DNA from: Betaproteobacteria bacterium
Lineage (GTDB): Bacteria; Pseudomonadota; Gammaproteobacteria; Burkholderiales; Burkholderiaceae_E
Assembly: GCA_016868375.1 (NCBI GenBank)
Contig: VGHA01000002.1
Span: 19,061-83,060 of the forward strand
Length of the DNA stretch: 64,000 bases
Reading direction: 5' to 3'
In this document: positions 1-8,734 of the stretch, piece by piece
Layout of the letters: every line of letters begins with the position of its first letter
Position numbering within the stretch: position 1 is the first letter of the stretch
Made by a program: the position numbers and the translations under genes
The notes under the pieces: generated by a model
Told to the model about the DNA's origin: nothing
The model's input: the letters and a program-made list of their open reading frames with translations, nothing else
Databases searched by the model: none

Positions 1-646
1 CGATCGCAAACAGCGCGCAGGGACCTGCCGCGTTGGCGAGCATTCGGGTGAAGGTGTCGGCCGCTTGTGGCAATGAGAATCCGGCCGCAGAAAATACCAG
101 CCCCACGAAGATCGACCCGAGCAGGGGCGACACCAGCACACTGCGCGCGGCCGTGACAATCGATCCCATCAATCCGACGCGGCGGTCGCGCTGCAACTCC
201 AGGATCAGGATGGTGAGCGCAATCAGCACAATGTTGTCGGTGATGACGGCCAGGGTGACAGTGGGCAGCAGGTGATCGCCCAGCTGTCCGAGCAGCGCGA
301 GGCCAAGGTAGCCGACATTGCCATGCGAGGCGCCCAGTGCGAACGAGGCGGACTCGGACACCGAGCGACTGGGTTGTCCCAGGGCGGTGCGTCGGGCGAT
401 CAGGTAGGCGAGCCCAAAGGACGTCAGGCCCGCCACAGCGATACCCGCTGCCAGGCCGGGCTCAAACAGCTCTTCAAGCGGGCGCAGCGCCACGACGCGG
501 AACAGCATCGACGGCAGCGCGAACCAGTACACGAAGGCGTTGATGCCGTCGATCGCCCCGGCGGGCAGCATGGCGCGGGCGGCGGCGACGTAGCCGCACA
601 ACACCAGCGCAAAAACCGGAGCCGTGACATTGAGAACATCAAGCAT
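1..646 (-). CDS. AEC-family (auxin efflux carrier) permease, 3' end cut off by window edge
   Basis: This minus-strand frame is absent from the ORF track because it runs off the left edge. It starts at the ATG complementary to 644-646 and reads about 215 residues without a stop. The protein is strongly hydrophobic with repeated membrane segments. It begins MLDVLNVTAPVFALVLCGY and contains the family-like ASHGNVGYLGLALL segment, where a glycine/asparagine turn breaks a helix. AEC members are secondary exporters of small organic acids or auxin-like compounds, usually about 310 aa with ten helices, so roughly the C-terminal third is missing here. The substrate cannot be told from sequence. The gene is divergent from the beta-propeller gene at 712, with about 65 bp between the starts. 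The 80-aa and 234-aa plus-strand ORFs over it are shadows. Confidence 0.85.
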   Translation of the reverse strand, partial: MLDVLNVTAPVFALVLCGYVAAARAMLPAGAIDGINAFVYWFALPSMLFRVVALRPLEELFEPGLAAGIAVAGLTSFGLAYLIARRTALGQPSRSVSESASFALGASHGNVGYLGLALLGQLGDHLLPTVTLAVITDNIVLIALTILILELQRDRRVGLMGSIVTAARSVLVSPLLGSIFVGLVFSAAGFSLPQAADTFTRMLANAAGPCALFAI

Positions 647-711
647 CAGGCTGCCGAGTGTAGCGGTTTGCGGCACAATTGCTGTTCCATCCATTTTTTG
701 TCGAAGCAGCA

Positions 712-1740
712 ATGTCGTATTGCAGCAGCAGCGCTCGCCGTCGTTTCGTTCAACACGCAGCGGGCGCATCGGCCGCTGCCGCCGGGCTCTTGCCGCTGGG
801 CGCCCGGTCCAGCAGCCCGTCCACCGCGGCACGCCCGCCGGAGTGGGTCTATGTGCTCAACTCCCGCGACGCGTCGGTGTCTCTTATCGACAAGGCCGCG
901 CGGACCGAGTCGCGGCGAATCACCGTCGGCAAAGAGCCACACCATCTGTATCCCACACCCGATGGCCGCTCGCTGATTGTTGGCAACGCCATGAGCGACG
1001 ACCTGGTGTTTTTCGACCCGGTCACAGCCAACATCCAGCGACGTATTCCGTCGATCGACGACCCGTATCAGCTTGGCTTTTCACCTGATACGCGCTGGTT
1101 TGTCACCGCGGCGCTCAGGCTGGATCGGGTTGATATCTACCGTTACGAACGCGGCGAGTTGAAACTCGAAAAACGCCTGTCAATCCCGAAGGCGCCCAGC
1201 CATATCTGGTTCTCCGCTGACAGCAGCATGGTGTTTGCAACGCTGCAGGACAGCAATGAGATCGTCGCAATCAGCCTGCAAAAGCTTGAGCCGGTCTGGA
1301 AGCTTCGCACGGGCAAGCAGCCTGCCGGAATCGTCATCACACCCGATGATCGTCATCTGCTGGTAGGCGTCATGGGCGAAAATTTCGTCGATGTCATTGA
1401 TTGGCGTGCGCAGAAGAGCATCCGGAGGATCGTTACCGGGCGCGGCGCCCACAACCTTCGCGGGCTGGGCGATCAGCGACACGTGTTTGTCACGAATCGA
1501 GTTGACAATTCGGTCAGTTGCATTGACATGCGCACGTTCCAGGTGGTCAGCAGCTTCCCCGTACCGGGTGGCCCCGACTGCATGGAAATCACCTCTGACC
1601 GAAAAACCATGTGGATCACCAACCGCTTTGCCAGGCAGGTATCGCTGGTCGATCTCGCCGATGGCCGCATCATCCACACCATCGGTGTCGGGCGCTCGCC
1701 GCATGGCATCTTCTTCACTGATCGTGCGCCGCTGATCTGA
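712..1740 (+). CDS. Tat-exported YVTN-type beta-propeller protein
   Basis: The product is 342 aa from the ATG at 712. I prefer this start to the upstream ATG at 679 because it places a twin-arginine signal at the N-terminus: ARRRFVQHAAG followed by an alanine-rich hydrophobic stretch (residues 8-31). The mature part is built of repeated blades of about 40 residues with YVTN-like strands, such as WVYVLNSRDASVSLID, HVFVTNRVDNSVSCID and TMWITNRFARQVSLVD. This is typical of YncE/cytochrome-D1-like seven-bladed propellers, which act as periplasmic binding scaffolds and usually have no demonstrated enzyme activity. Only 14 bp separate it from the deacetylase-like gene downstream, so the two are probably co-transcribed. 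The Tat route suggests folding, perhaps with a cofactor, before export. The ligand is unknown. Confidence 0.85.
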   Translation: MSYCSSSARRRFVQHAAGASAAAAGLLPLGARSSSPSTAARPPEWVYVLNSRDASVSLIDKAARTESRRITVGKEPHHLYPTPDGRSLIVGNAMSDDLVFFDPVTANIQRRIPSIDDPYQLGFSPDTRWFVTAALRLDRVDIYRYERGELKLEKRLSIPKAPSHIWFSADSSMVFATLQDSNEIVAISLQKLEPVWKLRTGKQPAGIVITPDDRHLLVGVMGENFVDVIDWRAQKSIRRIVTGRGAHNLRGLGDQRHVFVTNRVDNSVSCIDMRTFQVVSSFPVPGGPDCMEITSDRKTMWITNRFARQVSLVDLADGRIIHTIGVGRSPHGIFFTDRAPLI

Positions 1741-1754
1741 CGCGCGAGCGCACG

Positions 1755-2576
1755 GTGCCGCTTCGCCCAACCACCCGTCGCAGGCTCTGTGTGATGGCCG
1801 CCGCAGCCTGGGTGGCTGCCGCGCCCGCCCGCGCCGCCGCGCCCGGCGCGGTCGATCCGGGTGCCAGTTACACGTGTAAAGGCTGGCTGTATCTCACTTT
1901 GGATACCGGCAGCATGCGCGACGCCGAACTGATTGCCGACATCTTGAAACGTCACCAGGTCAGGGCCACGTTTTTCCTCGCCAGCGAGAAAACCGTTCGG
2001 GGTGACCACTCCCTGGATCTTTCGTGGACACCGTATTGGCGGGCCAGGGCGGCCGAAGGGCACCGCTTCGGCAGCCATACCTTTGATCATGTGTATCTGC
2101 GGGAGGGGCGTGCCGGACAAACGCCCCAGGGGGCCTTTGTTGCGCGGCCACAGTTCGGCGAGTCGGCGGGCAAGGATCAGGTCTGGAATTCGGCGGATCT
2201 GTGTCGCGAGTTGAAACGCGTCGAGCATCGGTTCCGCGACATGACGGGGCAGGGCCTGGAGCCGCTCTGGCGGGCTCCCGGTGGTCGAGCCCCAGCCGTC
2301 GCCATGGATGCCGCTTTGGGGTGCGGGTTTCGGCATGTACACTGGGCAGATGCTGGGTTTCTGGGCGACGAGCTGCCCTCGGATAAGTTTCCGAACGACA
2401 AGTTGCTGGCCCAGGCGCTGTCGCGACTCCGAAGCGGCGATATTCTGATGGCGCATCTGGGCATCTGGTCTCGTAAAGACCCGTTTGCGCCGATGCTCGA
2501 TCCGCTGATCGCCGGTCTGCGGAAAAAGCAGTTCTGTTTTGCCACGCTCGATCATCATCCCGACTACCGACGTTAA
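1755..2576 (+). CDS. Exported NodB-type polysaccharide deacetylase-like protein with an altered metal motif
   Basis: The product is 273 aa from a GTG start. An N-terminal signal (TRRRLCVMAAAAW, then A-rich to about residue 30) points to export. The NodB-fold landmarks are present in order: motif 1 as YLTLDTGSM (D50, T51), motif 2 as GSHTFDH (H108 and H112), motif 3 as WRAPGG, and a late DILMAHLG. The family normally has T-F-D-D in motif 1, where the first Asp is the catalytic base and the second a metal ligand. Here the second is Thr, so metal binding or activity may be changed. The family removes N- or O-acetyl groups from polysaccharides or peptidoglycan; this substrate is unknown. It lies 14 bp after the beta-propeller gene and 6 bp before the hydroxylase gene. 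Confidence 0.82.
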   Translation: MPLRPTTRRRLCVMAAAAWVAAAPARAAAPGAVDPGASYTCKGWLYLTLDTGSMRDAELIADILKRHQVRATFFLASEKTVRGDHSLDLSWTPYWRARAAEGHRFGSHTFDHVYLREGRAGQTPQGAFVARPQFGESAGKDQVWNSADLCRELKRVEHRFRDMTGQGLEPLWRAPGGRAPAVAMDAALGCGFRHVHWADAGFLGDELPSDKFPNDKLLAQALSRLRSGDILMAHLGIWSRKDPFAPMLDPLIAGLRKKQFCFATLDHHPDYRR

Positions 2577-2582
2577 AACGCC

Positions 2583-3527
2583 ATGCTCGATTCACTGATT
2601 CACGCCTTTGTTGCCACGCAAACCTGGATTCACGAGACGCTTCTGCAGCCTGTCATGTTCACGCTTGGCCTGATGCATCTGAGCGAAATGGCCTTTGATG
2701 CGCTCGAATGGATTCTGATTGGTCTGATCGAAGTGGTGGGCATGGTGGTTGTGTTGGGCCTGCTCGAGCGGTGGATGCCTGCTGAACCTTCGGCCGGGCG
2801 AAAAGAATGGCGGGTCGATGTGGTGTACGCGATGCTCAGGCGGGTCGGCGTTGTGCCGCTGTTGGCGTTTGCGCTCTTTACGCCCCTGGTTGACGCGATT
2901 GAGGCGCAGCTTCGCTTCGCGGGCATTTCGCGACTTCCGCTTGATTCGGCTCTGCCGGGCATCACCGATGTTCCCTGGGTCAGTTTTCTGATCTACCTGG
3001 TGGTGTTTGATTTCGTCGATTACTGGCTGCATCGCGCGCAGCACCGCTGGCCCTGGTGGTGGGAACTGCACGCGGTTCACCATAGCCAGCGGCAGATGAC
3101 CTTCTGGACCGAAGACCGTAACCATCTGATCGACGATCTGCTGCGTGATGGTCTGATGGCGCTGCTCGCGGTGGCCATTGGCGTTGCGCCCGGCCAGTTC
3201 ATCGGCATCGTGGTGGTGTCGCGCCTCCTGCAAAGCGTTCAGCATGCGAATCTGCGCTGGCGCTATGGTCGCCTGGGCGAGCAGCTGCTTGTCAGTCCCA
3301 GTTTCCATCGGCTCCATCATGCAGTTGACTTTGGCCATGACGGTCCCGCGCGTGGATGCAACTTTGCCGTGCTGTTTCCGGTCTGGGATCGCCTGTTCGG
3401 CACCCTGAACAACCGGCCTGGCTTTGTACCCACCGGAATTCGCGATCAGGTCGAAGGGCGCGACTACGGCAAAGGTTTTTTCCGCCAGCACTGGCTGGCC
3501 ATCAGTCGGATCTTCGGGCGCGCCTGA
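2583..3527 (+). CDS. Membrane fatty acid hydroxylase / sterol desaturase family protein
   Basis: The product is 314 aa with several membrane segments (roughly residues 45-62, 88-103, 132-148 and 190-215). It carries the eight-histidine di-iron pattern of the family: HRAQH at 150-154, HAVHH at 163-167, further histidines near 181 and 221, and HRLHH at 242-246. Such enzymes use di-iron and O2 to hydroxylate or desaturate lipids in the inner membrane. The lipid substrate cannot be assigned; bacterial members act on carotenoids, hopanoid-like lipids or fatty acyl chains. The gene starts 6 bp after the deacetylase-like gene, which suggests one operon and a possible envelope-lipid or glycan role (inference). 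Confidence 0.9.
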   Translation: MLDSLIHAFVATQTWIHETLLQPVMFTLGLMHLSEMAFDALEWILIGLIEVVGMVVVLGLLERWMPAEPSAGRKEWRVDVVYAMLRRVGVVPLLAFALFTPLVDAIEAQLRFAGISRLPLDSALPGITDVPWVSFLIYLVVFDFVDYWLHRAQHRWPWWWELHAVHHSQRQMTFWTEDRNHLIDDLLRDGLMALLAVAIGVAPGQFIGIVVVSRLLQSVQHANLRWRYGRLGEQLLVSPSFHRLHHAVDFGHDGPARGCNFAVLFPVWDRLFGTLNNRPGFVPTGIRDQVEGRDYGKGFFRQHWLAISRIFGRA

Positions 3528-3605
3528 GCGCTGATCCGATTCACAGCGCAGCCGCGGCACGACTCGGGTCCGAAACGTCGCCGACCTGCGCGCAGGAGTT
3601 CATGG

Positions 3606-4388
3606 ATGGCGTTGGGTCTGATCATCATCGGTGACGAAATTCTGTCGGGCAAGCGGCAGGACAAACACTTTGCCAAGGTTCTTGAGCTGACCTCCGCACG
3701 CGGTATGGAGCTTGCCTGGGTGCGCTATCTTGGTGATGAGCGTGCCCGGATCGTTCATGCGCTGCGTGATTCTTTTGCCAGCGGTGACACCGTGCTGTCG
3801 TGTGGCGGCATTGGTGCGACCCCGGACGACCACACACGACAGGCAGCGGCCGAGGCGCTTGACGTTCCGCTTGCGCTGCATCCGGAAGCCGCCGACCTGA
3901 TTCGGCAGCGTGCGGCCGAGATGGCGCGCGAGGGCAAAGCGTCGGCCAACCCCGACGCGCCCGAGAATCGGCAGCGACTCAAGATGGGCGAGTTTCCTGA
4001 AGGCGCTCGCATCATTCCGAATCCCTACAACCGCATTCCCGGATTCGCTATCCGCCGGCACTACTTTGTGCCAGGTTTTCCTGTGATGGCCTGGCCCATG
4101 ATCGAGGCCCTGCTGGACGGCGAACTGATCGGCGAGCGCCCCGGGGCTGCGCGAGTCGAGCGTTCATTTCTGGTGTATGAGCTGGCCGAGTCAACCGTGA
4201 CGCCGCTGATGGAGGCGCTCGAGCGGGAACTGCCCGGTGTACGAACGTTCAGTCTGCCGTCGGTGGGCGAGGACGGTAGCCGCCGTCACATCGAGCTGGG
4301 CGTCAAGGGCGAGGCGGCGGTGGTCGATGATGCGCTTCAGCGCTTGCGGCGCGGCGCGCTTACGCTCGGAGGCCAGCTTGGCCCTTGA
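3606..4388 (+). CDS. CinA-like / MoaB-Mog (molybdopterin-binding) domain protein
   Basis: The product is 260 aa. The N-terminal half is a MoCF-biosynthesis/CinA N-domain: MALGLIIIGDEILSGKRQD, then GGIGATPDDHT near residues 66-76, matching the family's GGxGxTxDD loop. The C-terminal amidase (PncC-like) domain of full CinA is missing, so this is the single-domain form often labelled competence/damage-inducible protein A. In CinA this domain hydrolyses ADP-ribose or NMN-type dinucleotides; in Mog/MoaB it adenylates molybdopterin. The role here is uncertain. I chose the ATG at 3606 because the overlapping ATG at 3602 reads into a stop. It lies 78 bp after the hydroxylase gene. Confidence 0.82.
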   Translation: MALGLIIIGDEILSGKRQDKHFAKVLELTSARGMELAWVRYLGDERARIVHALRDSFASGDTVLSCGGIGATPDDHTRQAAAEALDVPLALHPEAADLIRQRAAEMAREGKASANPDAPENRQRLKMGEFPEGARIIPNPYNRIPGFAIRRHYFVPGFPVMAWPMIEALLDGELIGERPGAARVERSFLVYELAESTVTPLMEALERELPGVRTFSLPSVGEDGSRRHIELGVKGEAAVVDDALQRLRRGALTLGGQLGP

Positions 4389-4487
4389 GCGCAGAACCTC
4401 AGCGGGCTGACCGCGACACGATCGACATCCGGCAAGCACGGTCGCCGTGACAGCCTCATAATTGCCCGGAAACAACGGAGAACGCCG

Positions 4488-7400
4488 ATGAACATGCCGG
4501 CCGAGGCGATGCTGCGCGACGTGCAGCTCGATGACAAGTACACCGCAGACCAGGGTCAGGTTTACATGACCGGTACCCAGGCGCTGGTGAGGCTGCCGCT
4601 GATGCAGCGGCGTCGCGACCTGGCTGCGGGTTTGAATACGGGGGGCTACATCAGCGGCTATCGGGGATCGCCGATTGGTGCCTACGACCAGGCGTTGTGG
4701 CGCGCCAAAAAGCATCTTGATGAGCATCACGTGCGCTTTGTTCCTGGGCTCAATGAAGATCTGGCGGCCACCGCAATCTGGGGAACGCAGCAGCTGCATT
4801 TCTTTCCGGGTGCGCAGTACGACGGCGTGTTTTCAATCTGGTACGGGAAAGGGCCGGGCGTTGATCGAACCGGCGATGCCTTCCGCCACGCGAATCAGGC
4901 GGGCAGCGCCGTCAACGGTGGGGTGATCGCAATTGGTGGCGACGACCACGGCGCCAAGTCGTCCACGGTGGCCGCTCAAACCGATCATATTTTTATCGCG
5001 GTTTCGATGCCGGTGCTGGCGCCGGCCACGGTCCAGGACTACATCGATCTGGGACTGCACGCCTTTGCGCTGTCGCGGTTCTCTGGCTGCTGGGTCGGTT
5101 TCAAGGCGGTCACCGATACGCTTGAAACCGCGGGTATTGTTGACGTGTCGTCTGACCGGCTCAACATTGTGCTGCCGCAGGATGTTCCGATGCCTCCGGG
5201 GGGGCTTAACGCCCGCTGGCCCGAAGAGCCTTTCCTGAAGCTCGAAGAGCGGCTGGTTCGATGGAAGCTGCCAGCAGTGCGCGCCTACGCGCGGGCCAAC
5301 CGGCTTGATCGCAACAGCCTGGGTCGGCCGGATGGGGCGCCCGCACGGCTGGGCATTCTGTCCACCGGCAAAGCCTATCTCGACACGATGCAGGCGCTGG
5401 TTGAACTGGGCATTGATGACGCCACCGCGCGCCATATCGGCTTGCGGGTGTATCGGGTGGCCATGCCCTGGCCGCTTGAGCCCGAGAGCGCGCGCGAGTT
5501 CTGTGCCGGCTGCGAGGAAGTGTTGGTCATCGAGGAGAAGCGCTCGATCATCGAATCGCAGTTGAAAGAAATTCTTTATGGACTCGAGCAGCGTCCGCTT
5601 GTCACGGGCAAGCGCGACGAGCGTGACGCACCGCTGGTGCCGGAGGCGGGCGAACTGTCCCCCGCGATCCTGGCCCGAATTATCGCAGCCCGGCTACGGC
5701 GTCATACGGGTCGCCTGTCTGATGCGTTTGGTGAGTCCGATACCGAGATCGAGTCCCGCATGGCTCGGCGCCTTGAGGAGTTCGAGTCGCGCGAACGCGG
5801 AATGTCCAAGCTCGCAGTGCCGATCGAGCGCATTCCGTATTTCTGCTCGGGTTGCCCGCACAACACATCGACACGGGTGCCAGAAGGGTCTCGCGCCAAC
5901 GCAGGCATTGGGTGCCACTACATGGCGCAGTGGATGGACCGCTCCACGGCAAGCTTTACGCAGATGGGCGGCGAGGGTATGACCTGGGTGGGGCAGGCGC
6001 CGTTTTCCGCCACACCTCATGTGTTCCAGAACATCGGCGACGGCACATATTTCCATTCCGGCTCGCTCGCCATCCGCCATGCGATCGCCACCAACACGCC
6101 GATCACCTACAAGATTCTTTTCAACGATGCGGTAGCGATGACCGGCGGTCAGCGCCACGATGGATCCCTGACCCCCGACCGCATCGTCGCGCAAGTGTTG
6201 GCCGAGGGCGTCACCCGGGTGGTGGTGGTCACCGATGAACCCGAAAAATACCCAGCGGGATATTTCCCCGCGTCGGTGCCGGTTCACCACCGCGACGACC
6301 TCGACCGCGTTCAGCGTGAGCTGCGCGAGTTTCGCGGCGTGTCGGTGCTGGTCTACGACCAGACCTGTGCTGCGGAAAAGCGCCGTCGTCGCAAGCGTGG
6401 TGCTTTCCCCGACCCGGACAAGCGCGCCTTCATCAATGAGGCCGTCTGCGAGGGCTGCGGCGATTGCGGCGTCAAGTCCAATTGCGTGTCGATCGAGCCG
6501 GTGGAAACCGAGTTTGGCCGAAAGCGCGCAATCAACCAATCGTCGTGTAACAAAGACTTTTCGTGCGTGAACGGCTTCTGCCCAAGCTTTGTCACGCTCG
6601 AAGGCGCCAAGCCCAAACGCGGGCGGGCCAGTCAGGTTGCGCCGGATGCCGCGCAGGTTGCGCTGCCTGGGGTCACGCTGCCCGATATCCAGGGCGCATG
6701 GTCGCTGCTGGTCACCGGCATCGGCGGAACCGGCGTGGTCACGATCGGGCAGATTCTCGGTATGGCCGCGCACCTGGAGGGCAAGGGCGTCACGGTGCTC
6801 GACATGGCCGGCCTTGCGCAAAAAAATGGCGCGGTCATGAGCTTCGTGCGCATCGGGGCCGACCAGCAGGCGCTTCATGCCCCGCGAATCGGTCTGGCTT
6901 CGGCCGATGCAGTCATCGGCTGCGATGTCGTTGTCACCGCCGGGCGCGAGGCAATGCAGCGGGTGTTGTCGGGGCGTACGCGTGTCGCAGTCAATGTGGC
7001 CAGTACACCCACCGCCGATTTCACCCGAAATGCCGACTGGAGCTTCCCACTCAATCGCATGGAGCAGACCATTGCCGATGCAGTGGGCGAATCCAATGCA
7101 TCGTTCGTCGATGCAACCCGCCTCGCCACCGGCCTGTTGGGCGACGCCATCACCGCGAATCTGTTCATGCTGGGCTATGCCTGGCAGCTGGGGATGATTC
7201 CCTTGTCGGCGCGTGCCATCGAACGTGCCATTGAACTGAACGAAGTCTCGGTGGGCACCAATCTGGCGGCGTTCCTGTGGGGGCGGCGGGCGGCGGTGGA
7301 TCCGGCGCAGGTTGAGCAACTGGCTGCTCCGCCAAAGACGTTACCGCCGTCCAGAATGCTGTCCGCCACGCTTGATGAACTGATCGCTCGTCGCGTGGAT

Positions 7401-8066
7401 TTTCTCGCCGACTACCAGAATGACGTATGGGCGGCGCGCTATCGCGCGCTGGTCGATCGCGTGCGTGCGGCTGAACGCTCGCTGGGACTACCCGTCGGCG
7501 ATTCGCCCGAGGCGATGCCACTGACTGCGGCAGTAGCCAAAAACTTTTACCGCCTCATGTCCTACAAGGACGAATATGAAGTGGCGCGTCTTTACACGAC
7601 CGGTGACTTCGAACGGACAGTGCGTGAGCAGTTTGAAGGCGAGGTTCGGATGCGCTTTCATCTGGCGCCGCCGCTTCTGTCGCGGCGCAATGAGAAGGGT
7701 GAACTGATCAAGCGAAGCTGGGGGCCCTGGGTGCTGAGCGTGTTTCGAGTACTCGTACGCCTGCGCGGGCTGCGCGGAACGCCGTTTGACCTGTTCGGCT
7801 ACACCGAAGAGCGCCGGATGGAGCGGCGGCTTATCGACGAATACGAGACGCTGCTTGACCGGCTGATCGCCGAACTGACGCCGGCACGCCATGATCTCGC
7901 GGTTCGCCTCGCCTCATTTCCAGAGCAGATCCGAGGGTTCGGACACGTCAAGGAGCGCAATGTCCACGCTGCACTGGCCTCACGCGATCAGGGGCTGGTG
8001 GGCTGGCAGTCGGCGGGCACGTCTTCGTCTGATCAACCTGTTCCCCAAATGGAAACGGCCCGTTGA
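4488..8066 (+). CDS. Indolepyruvate ferredoxin oxidoreductase, fused alpha/gamma chains (IorA-IorB type)
   Basis: The product is 1192 aa, the usual size of the single-chain proteobacterial enzyme. The N-terminal region resembles the pyrimidine-binding domain. In the middle is a cysteine-rich segment, CSGCPHNTS, followed by a TPP-binding region with GDGTYFHSG and NDAVAMTGGQ. A ferredoxin-like cluster motif CEGCGDCGVKSNC follows (C654, C657, C660, C666), then another Cys-rich stretch near CNKDFSCVNGFC. The C-terminal half is the gamma-type domain (TGIGGTGVVTIGQ). The family oxidatively decarboxylates aryl-2-oxo acids such as indolepyruvate to the acyl-CoA with ferredoxin as acceptor, in aromatic amino-acid breakdown. 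A clear SD (GGAG) precedes the ATG. The stop codon lies in the loop of a hairpin. Confidence 0.95.
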   Translation: MNMPAEAMLRDVQLDDKYTADQGQVYMTGTQALVRLPLMQRRRDLAAGLNTGGYISGYRGSPIGAYDQALWRAKKHLDEHHVRFVPGLNEDLAATAIWGTQQLHFFPGAQYDGVFSIWYGKGPGVDRTGDAFRHANQAGSAVNGGVIAIGGDDHGAKSSTVAAQTDHIFIAVSMPVLAPATVQDYIDLGLHAFALSRFSGCWVGFKAVTDTLETAGIVDVSSDRLNIVLPQDVPMPPGGLNARWPEEPFLKLEERLVRWKLPAVRAYARANRLDRNSLGRPDGAPARLGILSTGKAYLDTMQALVELGIDDATARHIGLRVYRVAMPWPLEPESAREFCAGCEEVLVIEEKRSIIESQLKEILYGLEQRPLVTGKRDERDAPLVPEAGELSPAILARIIAARLRRHTGRLSDAFGESDTEIESRMARRLEEFESRERGMSKLAVPIERIPYFCSGCPHNTSTRVPEGSRANAGIGCHYMAQWMDRSTASFTQMGGEGMTWVGQAPFSATPHVFQNIGDGTYFHSGSLAIRHAIATNTPITYKILFNDAVAMTGGQRHDGSLTPDRIVAQVLAEGVTRVVVVTDEPEKYPAGYFPASVPVHHRDDLDRVQRELREFRGVSVLVYDQTCAAEKRRRRKRGAFPDPDKRAFINEAVCEGCGDCGVKSNCVSIEPVETEFGRKRAINQSSCNKDFSCVNGFCPSFVTLEGAKPKRGRASQVAPDAAQVALPGVTLPDIQGAWSLLVTGIGGTGVVTIGQILGMAAHLEGKGVTVLDMAGLAQKNGAVMSFVRIGADQQALHAPRIGLASADAVIGCDVVVTAGREAMQRVLSGRTRVAVNVASTPTADFTRNADWSFPLNRMEQTIADAVGESNASFVDATRLATGLLGDAITANLFMLGYAWQLGMIPLSARAIERAIELNEVSVGTNLAAFLWGRRAAVDPAQVEQLAAPPKTLPPSRMLSATLDELIARRVDFLADYQNDVWAARYRALVDRVRAAERSLGLPVGDSPEAMPLTAAVAKNFYRLMSYKDEYEVARLYTTGDFERTVREQFEGEVRMRFHLAPPLLSRRNEKGELIKRSWGPWVLSVFRVLVRLRGLRGTPFDLFGYTEERRMERRLIDEYETLLDRLIAELTPARHDLAVRLASFPEQIRGFGHVKERNVHAALASRDQGLVGWQSAGTSSSDQPVPQMETAR

Positions 8067-8079
8067 CCGGGCCGTTTCC
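8051..8079. terminator. Perfect 12-bp hairpin at the end of the oxidoreductase gene
   Basis: GGAAACGGCCCG (8051-8062) pairs perfectly with CGGGCCGTTTCC (8068-8079) across a 5-nt loop that contains the TGA of the oxidoreductase gene. There is no long T-run, so it may act with Rho, as an mRNA 3'-end stabiliser, or as a bidirectional terminator towards the convergent phasin gene ending at 8129. Confidence 0.65.
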
Positions 8080-8128
8080 GTGCTCTCTAGCCCGTAGGCT
8101 GGAGCTTGAGGAGGAGGCTTACGAAACT

Positions 8129-8668
8129 TCAGGCGGCTTTTTTGGCCGAGCGGCTGTTAACCGTTTTGCTGGCCGCTGCCACGTTGGCCTCAGCCATTTC
8201 CACCACTTGCTTGGTGGCGCGGCTGACCTGATCAAACGCGGTGTTGGCGGCCGAGACAGCCGATTTCACCAGCGTCATGACGCCTTCGCTGCCAGCGGGG
8301 GCATTGCGAGCCATCGAATCGATCGCGGCAAACAGCTGCTTGTTGCCGTCGGCCATTTGTTTTTCAACCAGGCGAGCCAGTTCGGCGCTGGTTTCCGAGG
8401 CGATTTCGTAGCAATGCTTGGCGTACGAAGCGGCCTTGTCGGCGCTCGGTTGCAAGGAGGTGGCCGACAGCTCGGAAAGCGACTTGACGTCTTTCACTTC
8501 GAGAAGCGACTTCATCATCTCGGCGGACTCGTCAAACGTGCTGCGGGCGGCCTGCATGTTAAGGGTGGCGAGGCGCTCAAAACCTGCCATCGACGCGCGC
8601 GCTGCGCTCTGCATCATGTCGAAAGAGGCCTTGTTTAGGGAAGCGAACTGCTCAGGAGTCTGGATCAT
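8129..8668 (-). CDS. Phasin family protein (PHA granule-associated)
   Basis: The product is 179 aa and almost wholly alpha-helical and amphipathic, with a typical phasin start (TPEQFASLNKASFDMMQSAARASMAGFERLATLN) and a Lys/Ala-rich C-terminus ending SAKKAA. Phasins coat polyhydroxyalkanoate granules, stabilise them and limit coalescence, so the organism probably makes PHA. A strong SD (GGAGG complementary to 8674-8678) lies just upstream of the ATG. The promoter carries two repeats of a TTGTTGCA element that fit control by the PhaR repressor (see the separate entries). No PHA synthase, thiolase or reductase gene is in the window. It is convergent with the oxidoreductase gene. Confidence 0.92.
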   Translation of the reverse strand: MIQTPEQFASLNKASFDMMQSAARASMAGFERLATLNMQAARSTFDESAEMMKSLLEVKDVKSLSELSATSLQPSADKAASYAKHCYEIASETSAELARLVEKQMADGNKQLFAAIDSMARNAPAGSEGVMTLVKSAVSAANTAFDQVSRATKQVVEMAEANVAAASKTVNSRSAKKAA

Positions 8669-8734
8669 GGGAACCTCCGATGGGTTTGGGGCGGGTCAGG
8701 GAGCAACTTGATTAAGGGCTGGAGGGCAACTCTA

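Noticed and set aside
272-976. Plus-strand 234-aa ORF near the left edge
   Set aside because: It overlaps the AEC permease and the propeller gene; its composition is Arg/Gly/Gln-rich and shows no family features.
1473-2558. Minus-strand 361-aa ORF over the propeller and deacetylase genes
   Set aside because: It is a shadow of two recognisable genes with low-complexity Arg/Gly-rich sequence.
5694-7319. Minus-strand 541-aa ORF inside the indolepyruvate oxidoreductase
   Set aside because: It is a long antisense frame produced by high GC; the sense frame has clear domains and this one has none.
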